Assembly (NCBI GenBank): GCA_015493185.1
Contig: WGDQ01000296.1
Location: 1-13,057 of the forward strand
Direction of reading: 5' to 3'
DNA: 13,057 nt
Origin: Planctomycetaceae bacterium
GTDB lineage: Bacteria > Planctomycetota > Planctomycetia > Pirellulales > JAEUIK01
Shown: in pieces, positions 6,769 to 13,057 of the stretch
Position numbering within the stretch: position 1 is the first letter of the stretch
Layout: every line of letters starts with the position of its first letter
The notes under the pieces: model-generated
What the model saw: the letters and a program-made list of their open reading frames with translations, nothing else
Database searches by the model: none
Told to the model about the DNA's origin: nothing
Program-made: the position numbers and the translations under genes

Positions 6769-7293
6769 TCAAATAGAGAGCACAAACTGGTCGTACTGCA
6801 CACCGGCCTTGTCAAGATGCTCGAGCAGCAGGTCTGTGGCCGCCTGCATGCCTTCGCGCCAGTTGTCGTACGAGGCCTCTTTTTCGAGCAGCATCTTGTA
6901 GATGGGCACGATTTCGTGAACTGCCTTGGGGTCGGGCTTGCGCCGGCTCGAGTGATAGCTGATGATGTTTCCGTCGACATCGAACGTGGGTGTGACGTGC
7001 GCGAAGACCCAGTAATGATCGCCGTTTTTGCAAAGGTTGACGACGTAGGCGAATATCTCGTTGCCCTCGGCAATGGTGTCCCAGAGCAGCTTGAAAACGC
7101 ATTTGGGCATGTCGGGGTGCCGGACGATGTTGTGCGGCTTGCCCAGCAGTTCTTCTTCGGCGTAGCCGGAAACGCGGATGAACACCTCGTTGGCGTAGGT
7201 GATGATGCCCTTCAGGTCGGTTTTGCTGACGATGATCTCGTCTTCGTGAAACGTGCGCTCACGTCCCGTGGGTCGGATCGTGGGTCGGGCCAT
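6769..7293 (-). CDS. Stand-alone Aer-like PAS domain sensor protein
   Basis: A 174-aa soluble protein made almost wholly of one PAS domain (about 15-120). It strongly resembles the N-terminal PAS of the energy-taxis receptor Aer: ITYANEVFIRVSGY (31-44), GKPHNIVRHPDMPK (51-64) and KNGDHYWVFAHVTP (89-102). The Arg-His-x-Asp residues linked to FAD binding in E. coli Aer correspond to R58, H59 and D61. The segment where Aer has a Trp reads NEIFAYV (78-84) here, so FAD binding is likely but not certain. A C-terminal helical piece (125-174) ends in YDQFVLSI. It has no membrane anchor and no signalling domain, unlike Aer. The ATG at 7293 is chosen because AGGTGG lies seven bases before it; the open frame further upstream looks non-coding. 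The downstream MCP gene is the likely output partner. Confidence 0.88.
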   Translation of the reverse strand: MARPTIRPTGRERTFHEDEIIVSKTDLKGIITYANEVFIRVSGYAEEELLGKPHNIVRHPDMPKCVFKLLWDTIAEGNEIFAYVVNLCKNGDHYWVFAHVTPTFDVDGNIISYHSSRRKPDPKAVHEIVPIYKMLLEKEASYDNWREGMQAATDLLLEHLDKAGVQYDQFVLSI

Positions 7294-7300
7294 GGTTGCA

Positions 7301-7306
7301 CCACCT
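7301..7306 (-). promoter_or_regulatory. Ribosome binding site of the PAS gene
   Basis: AGGTGG on the minus strand, seven bases before the ATG at 7293. It supports that start over longer versions of the frame, which runs to 7398. Confidence 0.75.
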
Positions 7307-7342
7307 GTTTGGGAGAATGGTTTCGCTCGTGATTTCCCATAT

Positions 7343-7380
7343 GTTCTTGCGGCCGGGCGCCATGGCACCGGCGCGAGAAC
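7343..7380 (-). promoter_or_regulatory. Leader hairpin upstream of the PAS gene
   Basis: Arms 7343-7356 and 7368-7380 form 12 Watson-Crick pairs, interrupted by one mismatch (7348/7375) and one bulge (7352), around an 11-nt loop. It lies 50-87 bases upstream of the PAS start, so it would be in the 5' leader if transcription begins further right. A looser TCCCAT/ATGGGA pair (7335-7340, 7402-7407) flanks it. No known riboswitch is recognised. Confidence 0.4.
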
Positions 7381-7947
7381 GCACCGCAGTCTGCGCAATC
7401 ATGGGATATGTGCGGCGCACTGAGGGGTAGCGGGGCCGCGCAACGCGGCGGATTCTTGCCACCGCTCCGCGGTTTTGCCGATCGATCAGATCGTGCAAGA
7501 TCACCTTGCAATGTCGCGGATCTTGTCGATTTTTGATCGCGCGGTATGGCGCGCTTGTGAACCCGACGGCGTGCGTGACGGCGCATTTTGGCCGTAACAT
7601 TTGCAGCCTTCTGGCAGGCTCATTTTCGTTGCAGGTCGATCGGCCACGGTGGTTCGTGACACTGATCAGAGGAAAAAAACTCGCTTTGATGTGCGCGGCA
7701 TTAGGGGCCCACTTGTCGCACGAAACCAGCGCACGTTGCAAGCCGGCCGCGATGCATGGAAGAGACCACAGCGCACCACGCCATGCCGACGGATCGCGCC
7801 ATTCGCGCAACGGGGCCGCCACGTCACCGCAATATCACTTGCCACATCACCGCGATACGAAACGCCGCGCGGATGTCATGCGAGCCGCTGCGGGGCCGGC
7901 GTCGGGCAGGAATCGCCACGCTGGTTCGGTCGAAGAGGGCAGTCTAA

Positions 7948-7970
7948 GATGTGACACGATGTGACGTGAC
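7948..7970. repeat. GATGTGAC direct repeat
   Basis: GATGTGAC occurs at 7948-7955 and 7958-7965, ten bases apart, with a further GTGAC at 7966-7970. The helical-turn spacing about 140 bp before the hydrolase gene could mark a regulator site, or it may be chance. Confidence 0.4.
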
Positions 7971-8107
7971 CATGGCGCCCCGCCGTCCGAACGTCGATGC
8001 CGACGAAAGCAGTGCCGATGTCGGCGAAGCGAACCCTTTGCTACAAGCGGATGGAGCGGGCGCGGCGATTGTTTTCTTAGCTCACCCGAACGGGCTTATA
8101 CGAACAA

Positions 8108-10393
8108 ATGCGAACAGAAATGAAACGATATTGGATCGGGCTGGGCCTGTTGTTTGGCGCTCTGGCCGGCGGATGGCTCGTGAGCGCGAGTGTGTGCTGG
8201 GGAGCGGGGCTTGCTGGGCTGGCCCGGCACAACGTGGTTTGGGAACGGCCCAGCGACGATTGCAACGGCTCGATGCCGTTGGGCAACGGTGATATTGGCC
8301 TGAACGCCTGGGTCGAACCGGACGGCGATCTGGTGTTTTACATCTCGAAGACCGATGCTTGGGACGACAACGGGCGGCTGGTCAAGGTGGGCAAAATTCG
8401 TGTGACGTTCACTCCACCGTTGGTGCGCCCACAGGCAACGTTCCGGCAAGAGTTGGACCTGAAAACGGCAACGCTTCGCGTTCGCTCAGCGAGCAATGAT
8501 GGCGACGTGGAGGTGCGGCTTTGGGTGGATGCGAATCGGCCGCTGATCCAGCTTGCCGCCACCGGTTCGGAGGCGTTGGCGGCAACGGCTTCGATCGAGC
8601 TGTGGCGAACCGAGCGTTATGCTCTTGAATCGCTGCAAGTCAGCGATTTGATGGAAGACCGCTCGAAACCGGGCAACTTGCACCAGCCGGTGTTTGTTGA
8701 ACCGGACACGCTGTTGGAAGATGCGCCGGACGACCGCATCGGCTGGTATCATCACAACGCAAAGTCGGTTGGCCCCGCCACGATTGCCCGCATCCAAGGG
8801 CTGGAGCGTTTCAACGATCCCGACCCGCTGTTGCACCGAACGTTTGGCGCGATGGTGACAGCCCAAGGGGCCCGCCGCTTGAATGCTACGCGGCTCGAAC
8901 TGCCGCCGGCGAAAACGCAGCGGTTGTCGATTCACGTGCTCACACAGCATCCCGCACGGCCCGAGCAGTGGCTGGCCGCGATGGAGCAGACCATTGCGGA
9001 AACCGAGCGGTCGGATTTCGCCACCCGCCGCAAGGCACACGAACAATGGTGGTCGGGCTTCTGGCAGCGTAGCTGGATCGACGTGACGACCGACGACGAC
9101 GATGCACGGGCAGTAAGCCAGGCCTATGCTTTGCAGCGCTACATCACGGCGTGCGCCGGCCGCGGTCGATACCCGATCAAGTTCAACGGCTCGATTTTCA
9201 CGGTGCCCTATGAAGGCGATCCCGATTTCCGGCGGTGGGGGCCCGGCTATTGGTGGCAAAACACACGCTTGCCCTACACAGCCATGTGTGCTGCGGGCGA
9301 CTTCGAGATGATGCGACCGCTTTTCCGCATGTATGCCGAGGAACTGGCGCCCCTGCACAAGTACCGCACCAAGATTCAAACCGGTGCCGAGGGGGCATTC
9401 ATTCCCGAATGCATCTACTTTTTCGGCTATCAATTCACGGCAACCTACGGCTGGACGCCGATCGAGCAGCGCGACGACAAGCTACAAACGTCGCCCTGGC
9501 ACAAGTGGGAATGGGTCAGCGGCCCCGAGCTGGTTTTCATGATGCTCGACTACTACGAACACACGCTCGACGAGGCCTTTCTGACAAAAACGCTGCTGCC
9601 CACGGCGCGGGAGATTCTCACGTTTTTCGATTCGTTTTACGAAACCAACGCCGAGGGCAAGCTGGTGATGACCCCGGCAATGGCGTGCGAGACGTGGCGG
9701 CAATGCACGAATCCGATGCCGGAAGTGGCCGGACTTTATGCCACGACCGCGAGGTTGCTGGCCCTGCCGACCGAACTGACGACGGCCGAGCAACGAGCGT
9801 TTTGGACGGCGCTGCGGCAGAAGTTGCCGCCGCTGCCCACGCGCCGCGTGAACGACGTGCTGGCTCTGGCACCGGCAGAGAAGTTCGCCGATCGGCACAA
9901 CGTGGAAAACCCGGAATTGTACGCTGTGTTTCCGTTCCGGTTGGTTGCGTTTGAAAAACCCAATGCACCGCTGGGACTGGCTGCGCTGCGTCATCGCTGG
10001 CACCGAGGCAATGCCGGCTGGCGACAAGACGACCTTTTCATGGCCTATCTCGGTCTGGCCGAAGAGGCCGGTGCGAGCATCGTGCAGCGGGCCCGAAACA
10101 AGCACAAGGGCTCGCGTTTCCCGGCCTTTTGGGGCCCGAATTACGATTGGGTGCCCGACCAATGCCACGGTGGGGTGCTGACGCGACTATTGCAGGCGAT
10201 GGTGATGCAAACCGACGGCAAGAAGATCTTCCTTCTGCCCGCCTGGCCCAAAACCTGGGACGCGACGTTCCGGCTGCACGCCCCATATCGCACAGTGGTG
10301 GAGGGCGAGATTCGCGGTGGCCGAATCGTTCGTTTGGATGTAACCCCCGCGGCACGACGCAACGACGTCGTGGTGGTTGGCAGCGGGCCGTAA
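8108..10393 (+). CDS. Secreted DUF5703 domain glycoside hydrolase-like protein (GH95-related layout)
   Basis: A 761-aa exported protein. A signal peptide spans about residues 5-34 (basic MKRYW start, then a hydrophobic core). The N-terminal beta domain carries SMPLGNGDIGLNAW (55-68) and FYISKTDAW (77-85), typical of DUF5703. A helical, (alpha/alpha)6-barrel-type catalytic region follows, with KFNGSIF (358-364), RRWGPGYWWQNTRLPY (375-390), IPECIYFFG (432-440) and DWVPDQCHGG (680-689). The C-terminus has the LLPAWPKTW segment (709-717) and short beta strands seen at the end of GH95-like enzymes. By that analogy N360, E434 or E528, and D684 are candidate active-site residues; this is inference. 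A periplasmic or outer-surface role in breaking down fucose- or galactose-containing polysaccharide is plausible, but the substrate is unknown. The start may be ATG 8108 or ATG 8120; neither has a Shine-Dalgarno sequence. It has no sulfatase or transporter neighbour. Confidence 0.85.
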   Translation: MRTEMKRYWIGLGLLFGALAGGWLVSASVCWGAGLAGLARHNVVWERPSDDCNGSMPLGNGDIGLNAWVEPDGDLVFYISKTDAWDDNGRLVKVGKIRVTFTPPLVRPQATFRQELDLKTATLRVRSASNDGDVEVRLWVDANRPLIQLAATGSEALAATASIELWRTERYALESLQVSDLMEDRSKPGNLHQPVFVEPDTLLEDAPDDRIGWYHHNAKSVGPATIARIQGLERFNDPDPLLHRTFGAMVTAQGARRLNATRLELPPAKTQRLSIHVLTQHPARPEQWLAAMEQTIAETERSDFATRRKAHEQWWSGFWQRSWIDVTTDDDDARAVSQAYALQRYITACAGRGRYPIKFNGSIFTVPYEGDPDFRRWGPGYWWQNTRLPYTAMCAAGDFEMMRPLFRMYAEELAPLHKYRTKIQTGAEGAFIPECIYFFGYQFTATYGWTPIEQRDDKLQTSPWHKWEWVSGPELVFMMLDYYEHTLDEAFLTKTLLPTAREILTFFDSFYETNAEGKLVMTPAMACETWRQCTNPMPEVAGLYATTARLLALPTELTTAEQRAFWTALRQKLPPLPTRRVNDVLALAPAEKFADRHNVENPELYAVFPFRLVAFEKPNAPLGLAALRHRWHRGNAGWRQDDLFMAYLGLAEEAGASIVQRARNKHKGSRFPAFWGPNYDWVPDQCHGGVLTRLLQAMVMQTDGKKIFLLPAWPKTWDATFRLHAPYRTVVEGEIRGGRIVRLDVTPAARRNDVVVVGSGP

Positions 10394-10723
10394 GGCCATG
10401 TGCCGCACACCGTCAGCGAGTGCGCATCGGGCCGCGTGAACACCGGCGATGCGCCCCTGGAGATGCGCCCTGGACGCCCTGGAGAAGAAAGCCATGGACG
10501 GCGTGAAAAGCCGTGGCCGGCGTGGAAGGTTTTTGCCGTACGCCTGATCGTGCGGCGAAGAACAAACAACGAAGAGATCCGGCGCAAAGAACGACTTCTA
10601 CCCGGTCGCCTTCGACCGCAACCGAGCGTTGCGGTGGATGCAGCCGGACGCGAACAAGGTGTGGTGCCGGCCTGAGAGCATTCTTAGCGGTGGTCAAAGT
10701 GCGAGCCGAGCGTGGCGGTGGCC
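10394..10723. other. 330-bp convergent intergenic region, no supported gene
   Basis: This lies between the 3' ends of the hydrolase and MFS genes. No credible gene is seen on either strand. It contains the degenerate tandem repeat at 10448-10483. A weak plus-strand hairpin AAAAGCC/GGTTTTT (10506-10512 with 10528-10534, one G-T pair) could be part of a terminator for the hydrolase, but it is far from canonical. Confidence 0.5.
10448..10483. repeat. Degenerate tandem repeat, unit (GAT)GCGCCCTGGA
   Basis: Three shrinking copies stand head to tail: GATGCGCCCCTGGA (10448-10461), GATGCGCCCTGGA (10462-10474) and CGCCCTGGA (10475-10483). The pattern looks like slippage in non-coding DNA just after the hydrolase gene. 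No function is evident. Confidence 0.65.
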
Positions 10724-11932
10724 TCAGCCGGCCGTATCGGCCTCGTGAATCAGCGGCATGAGCATAAGCATGGCAGCGGCCGCCAATGCCAGGGCGGCAC
10801 CGGTGCCGAAGGCCACCTGCGGGCCGAACCACTGATACAGTCCGCCAAATAGCAGACTGGCCGGCAAGGCACTGATGCCGATGGCGAAGTTGTACCAACC
10901 GAAGGCCAGGCCGCGCCGCTCGGCGCCCACCAGGTCGGCCACCAGTGTTTTTTCGGCCGGCTCGGACAGCGCGTAGAACGCGCCGTAGCAGATGAAAAAC
11001 AGCCACACCTGCCAGGCGGCCGAGGCATAGCCGAACGCCGCGTAAACGAGCGCGTAAATGAGCCAGCCGGCCAGGATGGGCGTTCGCGGTCCGATGGCAT
11101 CGACCAGACGACCACCCAGGAGATTGCCACCGCTTTTCACCACGTGAAAAACGAACCAAAGCGTCGGCAACAGCGCGGTGGGCACGCCCAATTCGCCGGC
11201 ACGCACCAGCAAGAAGGCATCGCTCGAGTTGCCCAACGTGAAGATGACCAGCGACACGAGGTAGAGCTGAAACCTTCGTCCCAGCGGGCGCCAGGTGAGC
11301 CGTGGCAGCGGTGGCTCGGGCTCGGCAGCCGGCGGCGAGGGGGCGGCTGAGCGCGTTTCACGCAAGCCGAAGAGCAGCATTGCGACGACGATCAGCCCAG
11401 GAATGAGCGTCAGAGCGAACATCGTGCGCAATTGGCCCGGCCACGCCCAGAGAAAGGCCGTGGCCAGCACTGGTCCGAGCGCCGCGCCCACGTGGTCCAT
11501 GCTGCGTTGGAAACCGAAGGCGCGGCCACGCATGTCGGGGTCGGATGAATCGGCGATCAGGGCGTCGCGGGGCGAGGTGCGCACGCCTTTGCCAACGCGG
11601 TCGCTCAGCCGGGTGAGGAAAAGATGCCACGGCGCGGTGATGATCGACATCACAGGCCGCGAGAGGGCGGCCAGCGCGTAGCCGGCAATCACGAAGCGGC
11701 GCCGGCTGCCGAGCCGATCGGACCAGGCGCCGGCAAACAGCTTCAACAAACTGGCCGTGGAGTCGGCCACGCCTTCGATGAGCCCCAAGTGGAAGCGATT
11801 TCCGCCCAACACGCCGATGAGAAATTGCGGCATGAGCGGGTAGATCATCTCGCTGGCAATATCGTTCAGGCAACTGGCCCAACCGAGCAGCTTGACGTTC
11901 CGGTGCAATCGTCGTGAAGGCGTGTGGTTCAT
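10724..11932 (-). CDS. Major facilitator superfamily transporter (putative drug or sugar efflux)
   Basis: A 402-aa inner-membrane protein with about 12 hydrophobic segments, the usual length for MFS exporters. The loop between helices 2 and 3 carries motif A: GAWSDRLGSRRRF (68-80). A second hallmark is RLSDRVGKGVRTSPRDALIADS (108-129), a stretch shared by a group of MFS proteins often labelled arabinose or multidrug efflux permeases. A Pro/Glu-rich cytoplasmic loop (about 194-212) separates the two six-helix halves, and a second motif-A-like GGRLVDAIGPR (273-283) marks the C-terminal half. The ATG at 11932 is chosen because the frame further upstream (to 12376) is only the shadow of the ABC gene; GGGG sits very close to it, so the ribosome binding site is weak. 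The substrate cannot be told from the sequence. It may share a transcript with the ABC permease gene 130 bp upstream. Confidence 0.88.
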   Translation of the reverse strand: MNHTPSRRLHRNVKLLGWASCLNDIASEMIYPLMPQFLIGVLGGNRFHLGLIEGVADSTASLLKLFAGAWSDRLGSRRRFVIAGYALAALSRPVMSIITAPWHLFLTRLSDRVGKGVRTSPRDALIADSSDPDMRGRAFGFQRSMDHVGAALGPVLATAFLWAWPGQLRTMFALTLIPGLIVVAMLLFGLRETRSAAPSPPAAEPEPPLPRLTWRPLGRRFQLYLVSLVIFTLGNSSDAFLLVRAGELGVPTALLPTLWFVFHVVKSGGNLLGGRLVDAIGPRTPILAGWLIYALVYAAFGYASAAWQVWLFFICYGAFYALSEPAEKTLVADLVGAERRGLAFGWYNFAIGISALPASLLFGGLYQWFGPQVAFGTGAALALAAAAMLMLMPLIHEADTAG

Positions 11933-12062
11933 GCCCCTATCGTGCGCGGTGCCCCCATGTTTTGCCAGAGGGTTGCCGTGGCACGCGGGCCGACCGATCG
12001 GGGTTTGCGCGCGATTGGAGGGTTTGCGCGGCTTTAGAATTCCATCGGCGCGCCTGCGGGCG
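11933..12062. other. 130-bp spacer between ABC permease and MFS genes
   Basis: Same-strand spacer with two unrelated 11-bp direct repeats (12001-12030 and 12036-12075) packed into its upstream half. No terminator with a T-tract is seen, so read-through from the ABC gene to the MFS gene is possible. No gene is present. Confidence 0.5.
12001..12030 (-). promoter_or_regulatory. 11-bp direct repeat upstream of the MFS gene
   Basis: GGGTTTGCGCG occurs at 12001-12011 and 12020-12030 (on the gene strand CGCGCAAACCC), with a 19-bp period, 69-98 bases before the MFS start. Exact repetition at that place would suit an operator for a regulator of the transporter, but this is inference. Confidence 0.45.
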
Positions 12063-12075
12063 TCAGAATTCCATC
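12036..12075. repeat. 11-bp direct repeat across the end of the ABC gene
   Basis: AGAATTCCATC occurs at 12036-12046 and 12065-12075, 29 bp apart. The right copy encodes the last residues of the ABC permease (MEF) and part of its stop region. The left copy lies just beyond the stop, so it looks like a small duplication of the gene end. Confidence 0.6.
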
Positions 12076-13057
12076 TGCCGGAAAGCGCGGGCGCCGATCC
12101 AAAGGGGCAGAAACGTGGCGACCAGTCCGAGCAAGAAGCTGGCTGCCGCGCCAAGATAAACCCAGCGGAGAATAGCCTGCGGGGATGCCAGCGTTGCGCG
12201 TCCGGTGGCTTGCATCGCTTCGAGATAGAAGTGACAGGGCACCGCAGACATGAGAATGATGGCCACGATGTAAAGCGTGCTGACCACCAGGTTGAGCGTG
12301 CCGCCAAAGCCGGCGGCGATTTTCGTGGGCGAGTCTTCCCGCAGATTCGGCATTTTGGCGCCCATGCCCACGGCAATGCCGGCCAGGCCGGTGCAAAGCA
12401 CCGTGCAACACATCAGGTGTACGGCCACGATCCAGGGCGCGATTTGCAACATGGTATCGCTTAACAGAATCAGTGCCGCACAGGGCACCAACGAGCCGAC
12501 GGACGCGAAAAGAAACTTGCTCCAGAGAATCGTGTCGCGGCGCACCGGCAGCCGACCGAGCACCCAGAATCGGCGCCCTTCGAGACTGATCATGGGAAAG
12601 ATGAACCGGTTGGTGAACGTCGAAAGGATCAGACCCACCACGGCCAGGTTGAGAAAGCTGATCATGTTGATCCACGTTTGATGGTGGGCATCGTAGCTGA
12701 AGCGGCGGATGTTGAGGAAGTAGAGCCCCAACAAACCGAAGAAGATGAGAAACTGCGACCATTGCATGGGATCGCGACGAAAGATGCGCACGTCTTTGAT
12801 CAGCAGCAGCCGCATTTTGGGAGAGACGAAAAACAACGCCCGGGCGAGCCAACGGTCGAGTGCCGAGGTGCCGCGCCGTCGGCTGTTGGACGAGTAGCCT
12901 TGCAGACGGTGGTATCCGATGCGGTAGAGCCGTGTTGCACCCCAAGCGGCCAACAACTGGCCGAACAGGGCATTGGAGATGAGCAAGGCGGCGAACAGCA
13001 CGCCTTCGGACCAGCGTCCTTCGGCCGATTCGAGCAATCCCATGGTGAGCCACCAAC
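12063..13057 (-). CDS. Putative ABC exporter membrane subunit (partial, 5' end outside the window)
   Basis: About 330 C-terminal residues are visible. The reading frame is still open at the right edge, four codons (WWLT) beyond the first ATG at 13043, so I treat that ATG as internal. Hydrophobic segments are spread along the length, for example SQFLIFFGLLGLYFL and MISFLNLAVVGLILSTF in the first half, and four more in the second half. A cytoplasmic loop with MRLLLIKDVRIFRRDPMQW and the motif ISLEGRRFWVLGRLPVRR followed by LWSKFLF are typical of the putative ABC exporter family (Pfam ABC_export type, ABC-2-like permeases of around 500-600 aa). The ATP-binding subunit would be a separate protein, probably encoded further upstream (to the right). 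The substrate is unknown. The gene ends in MEF, and an 11-bp stretch covering this end is repeated just downstream. Confidence 0.75.
   Translation of the reverse strand, partial: WWLTMGLLESAEGRWSEGVLFAALLISNALFGQLLAAWGATRLYRIGYHRLQGYSSNSRRRGTSALDRWLARALFFVSPKMRLLLIKDVRIFRRDPMQWSQFLIFFGLLGLYFLNIRRFSYDAHHQTWINMISFLNLAVVGLILSTFTNRFIFPMISLEGRRFWVLGRLPVRRDTILWSKFLFASVGSLVPCAALILLSDTMLQIAPWIVAVHLMCCTVLCTGLAGIAVGMGAKMPNLREDSPTKIAAGFGGTLNLVVSTLYIVAIILMSAVPCHFYLEAMQATGRATLASPQAILRWVYLGAAASFLLGLVATFLPLWIGARAFRQMEF

Larger units (their letters stand above)
7294..8107. other. 814-bp divergent intergenic region, no supported gene
   Basis: The region separates the PAS gene (minus) from the hydrolase gene (plus) and should carry both promoters. 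Open frames on both strands look random and carry no domain. It contains a leader hairpin (7343-7380), a CAAGATC/GATCTTG inverted repeat (7496-7502 with 7519-7525) and a short direct repeat (7948-7970). A weak AT-rich TATACG lies just before the hydrolase start (8097-8102), with no good -35 match. Nothing else is recognised. Confidence 0.55.

Noticed and set aside
8486..9433. 315-codon frame antisense to the hydrolase gene
   Set aside because: Lies wholly opposite a well-supported gene and carries no domain; codon-pattern shadow.
12034..13056. 340-codon minus-strand frame overlapping the ABC permease in another frame
   Set aside because: Arg/His-rich and without membrane segments, while the other frame gives a coherent polytopic membrane protein.
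1..13057. tRNA, rRNA, CRISPR array, toxin-antitoxin or defence system
   Set aside because: I looked for cloverleaf-like stems, regular spacer-repeat units and small paired genes in all spacers and saw none that can be supported by eye.

Overview
The window is about 13 kb of GC-rich DNA (roughly 60% G+C by eye). It looks like a contig of a planctomycete, probably of the Pirellula type. The reasons are the mix of families (a DUF5703/GH95-like hydrolase, an M50 peptidase with a short acidic-basic C-terminal tail, a putative ABC exporter membrane subunit, GAF-HD-GYP), the scarcity of Shine-Dalgarno sequences, the many single genes with long spacers, and a coding fraction near 74%. The placement is inferred from gene content; there is no rRNA or other marker gene. 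The first 20 bases are not genomic: they match the Tn5 mosaic end of a Nextera adapter, so the left edge is an untrimmed library junction.

Layout, left to right. A CPBP (CAAX/Abi-type) intramembrane protease lies on the plus strand (303-908). It converges, across a 79-bp gap holding a terminator-like hairpin, with a GAF plus HD-GYP cyclic-di-GMP phosphodiesterase-type protein on the minus strand (988-2712). After an 854-bp spacer comes a minus-strand site-2-protease-like M50 metallopeptidase (3567-4592). A 546-bp spacer follows, then two minus-strand genes that look like halves of an energy- or redox-taxis receptor: a soluble methyl-accepting chemotaxis protein (5139-6416) and, upstream of it, a stand-alone Aer-like PAS protein (6769-7293). 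These two carry the clearest ribosome binding sites in the window. An 814-bp divergent spacer separates them from a secreted 761-aa DUF5703 glycoside-hydrolase-like protein on the plus strand (8108-10393). It converges on a minus-strand MFS exporter (10724-11932). A putative ABC exporter permease, cut by the right edge, lies 130 bp further upstream on the same strand (12063-13057).

Most genes appear to be independent units. The best functional link is the PAS protein with the soluble MCP: the PAS protein would sense an FAD/redox or small-molecule signal and the MCP would pass it to CheA/CheW, whose genes are not in the window. HD-GYP turnover of c-di-GMP would fit the same lifestyle switch, but nothing in the gene order ties it to them. 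The hydrolase and MFS pair converge and need not cooperate. No tRNA, rRNA, CRISPR array, insertion sequence or phage gene was found. The spacers hold several inverted and direct repeats of unknown meaning; the strongest is a 20-pair two-part hairpin between the PAS and MCP genes.
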